Of a DNA stretch of 64,000 bases, positions 43,155-51,185 are shown in pieces. Below the pieces are notes generated by a model, which saw only the letters and a program-made list of their open reading frames with translations, was not told the DNA's origin and made no database searches. Position 1 is the stretch's first letter. Every line of letters starts with the position of its first letter. The position numbers and the translations under genes are program-made. The DNA comes from Lentzea guizhouensis (GTDB taxonomy: Bacteria > Actinomycetota > Actinomycetes > Mycobacteriales > Pseudonocardiaceae): positions 5,828,001-5,892,000 of the forward strand of contig NZ_CP016793.1 of NCBI RefSeq assembly GCF_001701025.1. The letters run 5' to 3'.

Positions 43155-44185
43155 GCGCGCAGCAGCACGGCGTCGAGGTGGTGCGGGCTCAAACCGTGGC
43201 GCTGCTTGAAGACGGTGTTGCTGCGGCCGCCTTCGAGGACCGGTTTGCCGAGCTTGATCGCGAGCCGCACGGACTCGGCGAACAGCACGCCGTACGGGCT
43301 GTAGTTGCCCTCCACCGCGTAGTCGACCCCGCACGTCCAGGTGTGGAAGCGGGTCGCGTCGGTGAGGCAGACCCCGACGGCGACGAGCCGGCCGCGCTGG
43401 CGGACCTCGATCACGTGCGCCCGGTCGCCCAGCGCCGCGACGAACTTCGCGAACGTGCCCTCGGGGTAGAAACCGCCGTTGTCGAAGCGGATCGCGGTCC
43501 GGTCGCACAACGGCGTGATCTCGTCGAGCGCCGCCGCCGACACCGGCAGCACCTCGGTGGTGACGCCCGCTTCCCCCGATCTTCGCTCGTTGCGCCGCAG
43601 GTTCGCGCGTGCCCGTTCACCGAGCCGCGCCAGGTAGTGGTCGTAGTCGGTGACGCCGGTCAGGTCGGCCGCCCACCGGTCGATGAGGTGCCGCGCGGGC
43701 AGTCCGTTCGCGCGCAGCTCCTGGCCGAGCTCGCTGCCGCGCCGCACGTTGACGAACCCGCACCACTGCGCGCGGAACAGGGTCGCCGTGCGCAGCATGG
43801 CGTTGATGACCGTCGGCACCACGTCGACGCCGATGGTGGACGGCACGTGCGCGTCGTAGCAGTGCCAGGTGTGGCTGAGCAACGCCGGTTGCCCGCTCGC
43901 CTCCGGGTAGGCCTTGTACAGCAGGCCCAGCGGGTCCGCCGCCGTCTGGAGGTACACCGGCGCCACCGCGACCGTCTGCTCGCCCCTTTTCACGGCCAGG
44001 TAGGCGAAAGCGTCGATCTCCGTCAGCGGTGACTGCTCGTACGCGTCGAGGTACGCGTGGTCGTAGAACACCGGCGCGCCGGCCGCGTGCACCACCGAGT
44101 CCCAATCGGCAGCATCGAATTCCCTTATGGAGCGCGAAAACTCGACGCGCAACGACGTTGACGCAGGTGGTTTCGGCACGCCCAT
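43151..44185 (-). CDS. GNAT/FemAB-like acyltransferase B
   Basis: 344 residues from ATG 44185; a start slightly downstream is possible because only 38 bp separate it from the divergent PP-loop gene. Two-lobed layout as in FemAB/BioF2-like enzymes: VAVAPVYLQTAADPLGLLY, then YLARLGERARANLRRNERRS, FYPEGTFAKFVAALGDRAHV, VGVCLTDATRFHTWTCGVDY and YSPYGVLFAESVRLAIKLGK. A paralogue-like partner of the downstream gene, with translation coupled through ATGA. No N-myristoyl or membrane features. Confidence 0.75.
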   Translation of the reverse strand: MGVPKPPASTSLRVEFSRSIREFDAADWDSVVHAAGAPVFYDHAYLDAYEQSPLTEIDAFAYLAVKRGEQTVAVAPVYLQTAADPLGLLYKAYPEASGQPALLSHTWHCYDAHVPSTIGVDVVPTVINAMLRTATLFRAQWCGFVNVRRGSELGQELRANGLPARHLIDRWAADLTGVTDYDHYLARLGERARANLRRNERRSGEAGVTTEVLPVSAAALDEITPLCDRTAIRFDNGGFYPEGTFAKFVAALGDRAHVIEVRQRGRLVAVGVCLTDATRFHTWTCGVDYAVEGNYSPYGVLFAESVRLAIKLGKPVLEGGRSNTVFKQRHGLSPHHLDAVLLRA

Positions 44186-44223
44186 ACTCTACGACCTGTG
44201 CCAGGGCGAACGAGGAGATCGAG

Positions 44224-45423
44224 ATGGCATCGGTGTACTTCCTGACGAAGCTGGGCACAACCGAGGAGCTGTCGGCTTCTCCCGGCCAGCCGCTGCTGGA
44301 CGTGTTGCGCAGACACGGGATTCCCGTCAACGCGGTGCTGACGTCGGTCAACGGCCGGATCGTCGCCGAGGACACGGTCGTCATCGGCGCGGACGACGTG
44401 GTCCAGGTGCGCCAGGTCCGCTTCTACGACCTGGACGTCGCGCGCCGCCCCAAGACCGTCGTGTACGGCACGCCGAACCCGGTCTACACCAAGAAGGTCA
44501 TGTTCGACACGAACGGATCGCTGGAACACCGCTGCGAGCAGCTGGACGCGGACTCGTTCGTCCAGTACGTCGAGGAGGCGTTCGTCCAGAGCTACGTGCT
44601 CTCCGCCCGCGAACGAGTCGTGATCGGCCTGTCCGGCGGCCGGGACAGCGTGGCGTACCTGACGTTGCTGGAACGCACCCGCGACCGCCTGCCCGACGTG
44701 GACATGACCGCGGTGACGATCACAGGCCTCCCGGACTGGGAGGAGCCCGCGACCTTCGCCGCCGCCCGCGAGTCCGGCGAACGGCTCGGCATCGAGCAGG
44801 TGATCGTGACCGCCGAGGACGTGGAGCGGGTGTTCCGGCTGCGCAAACCGTTCGTGGAGGCGATGAACGAGGTCGTGGCCGGCGACGGCGCGCACCTGAC
44901 GATGGTGATCGGCCACCAGGTGCTGCGGCGGATGCTGGAGGAGGACGCGCTGGCGCGGGGTGCGTCGACCGTCGCGTTCGGCTTCAACGCCGATGACCTG
45001 GTCGCCTCGATGGTCACCTGGTACACGACCGGCTTCCGGATGGGCGGCATCCCGTCGCGCGAGATCGGCGGGCTGCGGTACGTGTTCCCGTTGTACCGCA
45101 TCACGAAGAAGGAACTGACGCTGTACCTGGAGCTGGTCGCGCCCGAGCTGAACCGCCAGGGAACGCCGGGCCGCTTCACCACCGGCCCGGACGAGCGTTC
45201 GATGTCGTACGCGGTGACGGACCACCTGTTCGACCTGTGGCCGGGCGTGGACTACTACCTGTTCTCGGCGTTCGAGAACATGCAGCGGTACATGTTCCCG
45301 ATGGTCGAGGCGAAGTGCCGCTACTGCGCCGGCGTGTACCTGCTGCAGGAGGGCATGCAGAACGCCGCCGACGTGTGCGACGTCTGCGACTTCTTCGCGC
45401 GCCGGGAACTCAACTTTGCGTGA
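44224..45423 (+). CDS. ThiS/MoaD-like domain fused to PP-loop ATPase (TtuA/TilS-like)
   Basis: 399 residues, ATG 44224, RBS GAGGAG. Residues 1-70 read like a beta-grasp ThiS/MoaD domain (PLLDVLRRHGIPVNAVL, NGRIVAEDTVVIGADDVVQV) but without the terminal Gly-Gly. Residues 130-330 are an adenine-nucleotide alpha-hydrolase with PP-loop SGGRDS (137-142), FGFNADDLVASMV and FPLYRITKKELTLYLEL. The C-terminus has CxxC pairs Cys365/Cys368 and Cys385/Cys388, likely binding zinc or Fe-S. Relatives insert sulfur into tRNA through adenylation. Here the setting suggests product biosynthesis, e.g. thiolation or amide formation. First gene of an operon with overlapping genes. Confidence 0.82.
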   Translation: MASVYFLTKLGTTEELSASPGQPLLDVLRRHGIPVNAVLTSVNGRIVAEDTVVIGADDVVQVRQVRFYDLDVARRPKTVVYGTPNPVYTKKVMFDTNGSLEHRCEQLDADSFVQYVEEAFVQSYVLSARERVVIGLSGGRDSVAYLTLLERTRDRLPDVDMTAVTITGLPDWEEPATFAAARESGERLGIEQVIVTAEDVERVFRLRKPFVEAMNEVVAGDGAHLTMVIGHQVLRRMLEEDALARGASTVAFGFNADDLVASMVTWYTTGFRMGGIPSREIGGLRYVFPLYRITKKELTLYLELVAPELNRQGTPGRFTTGPDERSMSYAVTDHLFDLWPGVDYYLFSAFENMQRYMFPMVEAKCRYCAGVYLLQEGMQNAADVCDVCDFFARRELNFA

Positions 45424-47143
45424 GCACCCGTTCTTCACGCGTGACTACTGGGTGTTCGCGGCCGCCGAGTACGCCGAACCGCGGACTGCCGCGGAGGTGT
45501 CGTACCTGGCGTCGGTGTTGCCGGGCGGTGGGCGGGTGCTCGACCTCGGCTGCGGGGTGGGGCGGCACGCGCACGGGTTGGCGCGGCTGGGGTTCGACGT
45601 GGTCGGGGTGGACGTGTCGGAGTGGGCGGTCGCGCAGGCTGCGCGCGGGCCCGGCGGGTTCGTGGCGGCGGACCTGATGGCGGGCCCGTGGCCGGACTTC
45701 GCCGCGGTGTCGGCGGTGTCGAGGGTGGAGTCGCGGGCGTCGGAATTGTCGGTGCCGTCTGAGACGATCGGAGTGGGGGCCCACGCACCCCCTGGGGGCC
45801 CGCCAGTCGGGATCGATCCAGGCTTCGACGCCGTGGTGTGCGTGCAGGCGTTCGGGTGGGGGAGCGACGCGGACCAGCTGCGGTTGCTGCGGCGGGTGCG
45901 GTCGGTGCTGAAGCCCGGTGGTGTGCTGGTGCTCGACCACTCCAACGCCACGGCCATCCTGCGCGGCTACCAGTCGCACGCGGTGGCGGAGGTCGACGGG
46001 CACACGTTCACCTTCGAGCGGCGTTACGACCCGCTCACCGGGCGCAGCGGCGGCGAGGTCAAGGTGCAGCGGCCCGACGGGTCGGGGTGCGTGCTGCACG
46101 ACGACGTCCGGTTGTACCACCCGGCGGAGGTGCGCTCGCTGCTCGAACGGGCCGGCTTCGTCGTCGCGGAGGTGAGCGCGGACTTCAAGAAGGGCGCGCC
46201 GGTCACCACCGACAGCCGGTACGTCCAGTTCGTCGCCACCCCGCGGGTGTCGGCGCTGGAAGGGCACAAAGGCGCGGCCGAGGGGGTCGACCTGCGGTGG
46301 GCGCCGGACGAGGTCGAGTTCGTCCAGCCCGCCCTCGACCGGGCGTGGGCGCAGCTGACCGACGTGCCGGAGCGGGCCCGGCGCTACGACGTCGCCGACC
46401 CGTACGGGGCGAAGGCGGCGCCGGTGCTGCAGCGGTACTTCGGGATGTTCCTGGAGCCCGAACAGGTCACGTGCGGGGCGGGGGCGACCGGGTTGCTCCG
46501 GAGCCTCGCCGCCCTGGCCACGGACGGCTTCACCTGCACCGGGCACCCGGAGTTCGCGCTCGCCGCGGCCGAGATCGGGGCGCCGGAGGGCGGCAGCGTC
46601 GTGGTCGTCGACCGGCCCGGGGTGTCCGGTGAGGTGATGGGGCTGGACGAGCTGCGGGAGCTCGAAGCCGACGTCGTCATCGTCGACGAGACGTGTGCCG
46701 CGTACCTGGAGCCGCACGACAGCGCGGTGCGGTTGTTGCCGCACCGGCGTGGGCTGGTGGTCATCAGGAGCATGTCGAAGGGGTACTGCTGCGGCGGGCT
46801 GAGGGTCGGGTTCGCGTTGGCGTCGAAGGACGTCGCGCGGCGGGTGCGGGGCGTGGCGGCGCCGCTGGCGGTGTCGGCGTTGTCGCTCGACGTGAGCCTG
46901 GCGTTGCTGGGGCAGGGTGACGTGCTGCGGCCGTTGCGGGAGCGGATCAGGGCGGTGAAGCCGTCCTTTGTGGACGTGCTGCCCGAGGTGGCGCCGGGAG
47001 ATCCGCGGGTGCCGTGGGTGCGGGTGCCGGCGTCGCTGCGGGGGTGGCTCGCGGAGCGGGGGCTGCAGGGCAAGGACCTCGGCGACGAGATCCGGCTGTC
47101 GGTGCCGTTGAGCGAACGGCGGCGCAGGGCGGTGCTCGGGTGA
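45416..47143 (+). CDS. Methyltransferase-aminotransferase fusion
   Basis: 575 residues from TTG 45416, overlapping the previous stop by 8 bp; RBS GGGA about 9 bp upstream. Residues 1-280: class I methyltransferase with VLDLGCGVGRHAHGLARLGF and VGVDVSEWAVAQA, and an insertion at about 105-140. Residues about 290-575: fold-type I PLP aminotransferase, HisC-like, with YDVADPYGAKAAPVLQRYFG, VIVDETCAAYLEP and the PLP lysine in RSMSKGYCCGGLRVGF (Lys455). I do not know a characterised protein with this order. The pairing suggests a single amino-acid-derived intermediate that is both transaminated and methylated. Confidence 0.82.
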   Translation: MREHPFFTRDYWVFAAAEYAEPRTAAEVSYLASVLPGGGRVLDLGCGVGRHAHGLARLGFDVVGVDVSEWAVAQAARGPGGFVAADLMAGPWPDFAAVSAVSRVESRASELSVPSETIGVGAHAPPGGPPVGIDPGFDAVVCVQAFGWGSDADQLRLLRRVRSVLKPGGVLVLDHSNATAILRGYQSHAVAEVDGHTFTFERRYDPLTGRSGGEVKVQRPDGSGCVLHDDVRLYHPAEVRSLLERAGFVVAEVSADFKKGAPVTTDSRYVQFVATPRVSALEGHKGAAEGVDLRWAPDEVEFVQPALDRAWAQLTDVPERARRYDVADPYGAKAAPVLQRYFGMFLEPEQVTCGAGATGLLRSLAALATDGFTCTGHPEFALAAAEIGAPEGGSVVVVDRPGVSGEVMGLDELRELEADVVIVDETCAAYLEPHDSAVRLLPHRRGLVVIRSMSKGYCCGGLRVGFALASKDVARRVRGVAAPLAVSALSLDVSLALLGQGDVLRPLRERIRAVKPSFVDVLPEVAPGDPRVPWVRVPASLRGWLAERGLQGKDLGDEIRLSVPLSERRRRAVLG

Positions 47144-48696
47144 GGCTGCAGGAGCTGGTGGACCGGTTCCACCGCGGGTTCGACGCCGAGGCGGCGATGG
47201 CCGACGTGAAGGCGTTGTGCGAGTTCGACCGGTACCAGGTGTCGGCGGGGTTGCAGGCGGCGGCGGAGTACGTGGCGGACCGGGTGCCGTTGCGGGAGGT
47301 CGAGGTGCGGCAGTTCCACCCCGAGGCACGGTGGTGGACGTTCCGCGGGCCGCCCGCGTGGACTCCCGTGTCGGCGTCTGTTCAGGTCGGCGATGCGACC
47401 GTCGTGTCGTACCCCGACCAGCCCTACGCGCTCGCGGCGTACTCGGCGGCGTGTGCGGGGCGCACGGTGCCGGTCACCGCGGAGGTCCTGCCAGGAGCGC
47501 TCGTGCTGGCTCCGGAGCTCTCGCCGCACGAGCTGGCGTCCCGGGGCGTGTTCGGCTTCGTGACGCGCGCTGGGCGGGTGGAGCTGCCGCCGCACAGTCC
47601 GCTGGTGGCGTTCTGCGTGGACGAGGAGCAGTTCGCGGTGCTGCGGCAGGCACGTGAGGCGCGCGTGTCCGTCGAACTGGGTGAGCCGGTGCGGATGCCG
47701 GTGGTGACGGGTTTGTTGCCCGGCCGGGGTCCGGAGCTGTTGCTGACCGCGCACCTGTGCCACCCGCGGCCCAGCGCCAACGACAACGCGTCCGGTGTGG
47801 CCGCGTTGATGGCGGTCGCGTCCCTGCTGCGCGACACCGCCGGGGCGCCAGTGCGGTTCGTGTGGGGGCCGGAGTTCGTGGGCACGGCGGCCTACCTGCA
47901 GCAGGCGCCGCGGCCGGCGATCGCGGTCAACGTCGACATGGCGGGGGAGGACCAGGCGTTGTGCGGCGGGCCGCTGGTGATCGAACGGTCGCCGGACGAG
48001 AAACCGTCCTACGTCACGGCCTTGGCGGAACGGGTGGCGGCGCTGATGCCCGGCACGCGCTCCTACAGCGGGGCCGTGCCGTGCGACGTGTGGTCGTGGC
48101 GGTCGGTGCCGCACGTCGGCGCGTCGGACCACGCGCTGGTGCCGTGCCCGAGCGTCGGCCTCAACCACTGGCCGGACCGGTTCAACCACACCAGGTTCGA
48201 CACCTTCGACAAGGTGTCCGCCGACGAGCTGCGGCGGACCACCACGCTCGCCGCTTCGGTGATCGGTGCCATTCGGGTTGATGATGGCTCGCTCAGGGCG
48301 GACATCGCCGACGCGACCTCGGCGTGGGCGGCGGCCTACCTCGCCGGCGGGGGTGGCGAGCGCGGCACGGTGGGACGAGCGGTCTGCGGCACGCCGGCGT
48401 CGGCTCGGCACCCGGGTGGCGGGATGGTCGCGTTCTGGGACGGGCCGTTCAACCTGCGGGCGCTCGCCGAGGACTGCTCTCAGCAGGACCGTGCTTGGCT
48501 GGACGCGCGCATCGCCGAGGACCGCGGTGGGGCGTACGCGCGGATGTCGGCGCTGGCGCGGGGGATCGACGGGCAGCGGTCGCGGTACTCGGTGGGGTGG
48601 TGGGCGGCGCTGGCGTCGGAGCTGACGGTGCCGGTGGCGTTCGCGGAGCGGTTCCTCGACGTGCTGTGCGCGGCTGGGTGGGCGGGGGAGGCGTGA
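47140..48696 (+). CDS. M28/DUF4910-like metallopeptidase
   Basis: 518 residues from GTG 47140 in a GTGA overlap with the previous gene. A zinc-peptidase signature is visible in LLLTAHLCHPRPSANDNASG (His205, His208, Asp215), followed by VRFVWGPEFVGTAAYL and AIAVNVDMAGEDQ, and a late His in VGLNHWPDRFNHTRFDTFD. The order matches DUF4910/M28 aminopeptidase-like proteins of polysaccharide and peptide clusters. No signal peptide, so cytosolic. It could trim a leader or activate/inactivate the product. The C-terminal 120 residues are helical and variable. Confidence 0.78.
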   Translation: MRLQELVDRFHRGFDAEAAMADVKALCEFDRYQVSAGLQAAAEYVADRVPLREVEVRQFHPEARWWTFRGPPAWTPVSASVQVGDATVVSYPDQPYALAAYSAACAGRTVPVTAEVLPGALVLAPELSPHELASRGVFGFVTRAGRVELPPHSPLVAFCVDEEQFAVLRQAREARVSVELGEPVRMPVVTGLLPGRGPELLLTAHLCHPRPSANDNASGVAALMAVASLLRDTAGAPVRFVWGPEFVGTAAYLQQAPRPAIAVNVDMAGEDQALCGGPLVIERSPDEKPSYVTALAERVAALMPGTRSYSGAVPCDVWSWRSVPHVGASDHALVPCPSVGLNHWPDRFNHTRFDTFDKVSADELRRTTTLAASVIGAIRVDDGSLRADIADATSAWAAAYLAGGGGERGTVGRAVCGTPASARHPGGGMVAFWDGPFNLRALAEDCSQQDRAWLDARIAEDRGGAYARMSALARGIDGQRSRYSVGWWAALASELTVPVAFAERFLDVLCAAGWAGEA

Positions 48697-48848
48697 CCGT
48701 CGTGCGGCGGGTGCTGCTGCGGCCTTGGGAGTGCTCCTGCGGCGGTGGTCGCGGGGCGACGGGTCGTGCCGCGGCGCGGACGTGCTGTGGCGGCGGCGGT
48801 CGCGAGACAACGGGCCGTGGCGCGGTGCGTGGTGAAGATCGGCTGTGA
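48693..48848 (+). CDS. Possible 51-residue Cys/Gly/Arg-rich peptide
   Basis: A GTG at 48693 overlaps the peptidase stop (GTGA), the same arrangement as other genes in this operon. The 51-residue product has Cys at 14, 16, 33 and 34 in WECSCGGGRGATGR and RTCCGGGGRE. GC3 is about 78%, lower than neighbouring genes, so it may not be translated. Stop at 48846-48848, then 34 bp to the MFS gene. Low confidence; listed because of its position and composition. Confidence 0.3.
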   Translation: MTVVRRVLLRPWECSCGGGRGATGRAAARTCCGGGGRETTGRGAVRGEDRL

Positions 48849-48882
48849 CGGTGCGCGGCGCGGGACGGGTGGGGGAGAGCTG

Positions 48883-50067
48883 ATGTGGTTGAAGGTGTTG
48901 CGGGACCGGCGCTTGCGGGTCCTGTTCGTCGGGCAGGTGCTGAACATGTTCGGCAACACCGCCCTCGTCATCGCGCTCGGCATCTGGGTGCTGGAGCTGA
49001 CCGGGTCCAGCGGCGCGGCCGGGGTGATCTTCTTCCTGATCGCGGTGCCGACGCTGTGCGCGCCGTTCATCGGCCTGCTGGTGGACCGGTTCCCGCGCCG
49101 GAAGGTGTTGATCTGGGCGGATCTCGGTGCGTGCGTGCTGGTGAGTCTGCTGGTGTTCTGGCCGTCGGTGTGGCTGATCTACTTCGTCACGCTCGGGTAC
49201 GGGGTGTCGGCGCAGGTCTACCGGGCCGCACGGGGCGGGCTCGTGCACTCGATGGTCCGCGAGGACGAGCTGGGTGACGTCAACTCGGTGTTCGGGGCGT
49301 TGAACCAGGCGCTGCGGATCGTGGGACCGCTTGCCGGGGCAGCGGTCTTCGCGGCGTTCGGCGGGTCGGCGGTCGCTGTGCTGGACGCCGTCACGTACCT
49401 CGCGTCGATCGTGTCGCTGTTGTTGCTGCGCGGGGTGCCGGACCTGACCAGGGCGCCGGAGCGGGAGCCGATCGTGCCCGCGTTGCTGGCCGGGGTGCGG
49501 CACATCGTGGCCACGCCGGCGTTGCGGCGGATGGTGGTCGCCGGTGCGGTGGCGTTCACCGGGGCCGGGATGCTCAACGTGGCGATGTTCGACCTCGTGA
49601 CGGACGGGCTCGGGCAGCCACCGGAGTTCCTCGGTGTGCTGGGGTCGGTGCAGGGTGCCGGGGCGGTGCTCGGGGCGGTGGTGGTCGGGCGGTTGATGCG
49701 GCGGCGCGGGGAGTTCGTGACCGCGGCGGCCGGGTTCCTGTTGAACGGCGCGGGGCTGGGGCTCGCGGCGACCACGACGCTGGCCGGGGTGTGCGCCGGT
49801 GCGGTGCTGATCGGGCTGGGGCTGCCGATGATCCTGGTGGCCGCGGTGACCCTGGTGCAGCGCCGGACGCCGAACGAGATGCAGGGGCGGGCCATCGCGG
49901 CCTCCGAGGCGATGGTGGACCTGCCGTACACGGTGGCGATCGGTGTCGCCACCGTGGTCATCGGCTCGGTCGGGTACCTCGCGATCTACGTGGTGCAGGC
50001 GGCGGTGTTCCTCGCCGTCGGGCTCGTGGTGCTGCGCATCCGCGATCAGGTTCGCCAGACGGCGTAG
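48883..50067 (+). CDS. MFS exporter (MFS_3-like)
   Basis: 394 residues from ATG 48883, RBS GGGGGAGA. Twelve predicted helices starting RVLFVGQVLNMFGNTALVIALG; loop 2-3 has LVDRFPRRKVLIW, the MFS A-motif variant. Similar in layout to enterobactin exporter/macrolide efflux-like MFS proteins (MFS_3), which export small metabolites or peptides. Last gene of the forward operon, the likely exporter of its product. The 3' end overlaps the convergent phosphodiesterase gene by 22 bp. Confidence 0.88.
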   Translation: MWLKVLRDRRLRVLFVGQVLNMFGNTALVIALGIWVLELTGSSGAAGVIFFLIAVPTLCAPFIGLLVDRFPRRKVLIWADLGACVLVSLLVFWPSVWLIYFVTLGYGVSAQVYRAARGGLVHSMVREDELGDVNSVFGALNQALRIVGPLAGAAVFAAFGGSAVAVLDAVTYLASIVSLLLLRGVPDLTRAPEREPIVPALLAGVRHIVATPALRRMVVAGAVAFTGAGMLNVAMFDLVTDGLGQPPEFLGVLGSVQGAGAVLGAVVVGRLMRRRGEFVTAAAGFLLNGAGLGLAATTTLAGVCAGAVLIGLGLPMILVAAVTLVQRRTPNEMQGRAIAASEAMVDLPYTVAIGVATVVIGSVGYLAIYVVQAAVFLAVGLVVLRIRDQVRQTA

Positions 50068-51023
50068 GGCACGTCGACCTCGTCGCGGCTCAGGCCGCCG
50101 TGCTCGAACCGCGCGGACGGATCGGGCACCGGGAAGGCCTCCGACGCCGCCACGGCCACCACCGGACCCGTTTCCGGCTGGGGCAGGCCGAGTTCTGAGG
50201 CGTGGTGCACGGTCGCGCTGGCGCCCAGCGTCCGCGCGACCCGGTCGAACACCGCCTCCAGCCGGTCCGGCTTCGGGTAGAGCCAGCGCACCCGGCCGGC
50301 GCCACCGGACGGGATCACGCACTCCTCGCGCACGATCGCGTCCCACGCCTCGACCAGCAGCGGGTCGGCCGCGACGGGGACCTGGCCGTGGTCGGAGTGC
50401 GCCACAACGGTCCAACCCGCTGCGGCCCAACGGGAAGCGTGTGCGTCCAGACGGAGCATGGCCTCGTGCACCGACTCGTCGTAGCCGTGCCGGTGCACGT
50501 GGTCGTCGATGTTGACGTAGGTCCACAGGAAGCTGTGGTCGGGCAAGACCTTGTCCAGGTCCGCCACCACGTTCGCGACCAGCAGCGGCGGGTCCTCCGC
50601 CTGCGCGGTGAGTTTGTGCTGTGCCGGAGCGGGTACCCGGTTGCACCCTCGCAGCAGCGCCTGCGCCCAGGTGCCGTTCAGCAGGTCGATCTCGCGGGCC
50701 AGCACGGTCGCGCCGTGTCGTTCCAGAACGGTCGGCAGCACCGGGATCGGCGGTGTGCCGGTGATGGCGTGCACCAGGCCGGATCCGTTGCGGTACACCG
50801 TGCCCGGTACGCGGTGCACGTCGGCGGGGGCACCGGTGAGCGCGGTCAGCCAGGCCGTGGCGGAGGTGGAGGGCACCGTGGAGGTCAGGGTGGAGATCTC
50901 GGCTTCGAGCCAGGTTTGTTTGGCCACGTCCGATGAGAGCCCGTCCACGGCGAGGACGATGACGCCTCGTCCCGCGCTGCGTAGGGCGTCCTCGAGCCGG
51001 GAAGGCACCTCTGCCAATGACAT
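50046..51023 (-). CDS. Type I phosphodiesterase/nucleotide pyrophosphatase-like protein (alkaline phosphatase superfamily)
   Basis: 325 residues from ATG 51023. Metal/nucleophile motifs: VIVLAVDGLSSDV (Asp), STVPSTSATAWLTALTGA (likely Thr nucleophile region), YVNIDDHVHRHGYD (Asp, His) and VVAHSDHGQV (Asp-His), ending HGGLSRDEVDVPYAVW. Cytosolic: no signal peptide. Could hydrolyse nucleotide or phosphodiester bonds, which fits the nucleotide-handling genes on its left, but it may also be unrelated to them. Confidence 0.82.
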   Translation of the reverse strand: MSLAEVPSRLEDALRSAGRGVIVLAVDGLSSDVAKQTWLEAEISTLTSTVPSTSATAWLTALTGAPADVHRVPGTVYRNGSGLVHAITGTPPIPVLPTVLERHGATVLAREIDLLNGTWAQALLRGCNRVPAPAQHKLTAQAEDPPLLVANVVADLDKVLPDHSFLWTYVNIDDHVHRHGYDESVHEAMLRLDAHASRWAAAGWTVVAHSDHGQVPVAADPLLVEAWDAIVREECVIPSGGAGRVRWLYPKPDRLEAVFDRVARTLGASATVHHASELGLPQPETGPVVAVAASEAFPVPDPSARFEHGGLSRDEVDVPYAVWRT

Positions 51024-51185
51024 CCGGGCACTGTAACGCACGTCATCGGGTGACTTTGGCCTGGTTGGGCGCTAAAAGCTCGGGGAATCCGGGCCGATGC
51101 GGTAAAGAGGAACTTCACGGAAGGTCGCGGCACGGCTACAGGGGACATCGCGGGCACGGGGAACGCTGTTACGGGAAGGTGGGCG

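Noticed and set aside
46384..50646. 1420-codon reverse-strand open frame across the cluster
   Set aside because: It spans several well-supported forward genes and translates to Arg/Pro/His-rich strings without any domain.
40130..51023. Assignment to lasso peptide, lanthipeptide, thiopeptide or microcin C class
   Set aside because: No asparagine-synthetase-like cyclase, LanB/LanC, YcaO, radical SAM or ThiF-like adenylating enzyme is visible in this interval.
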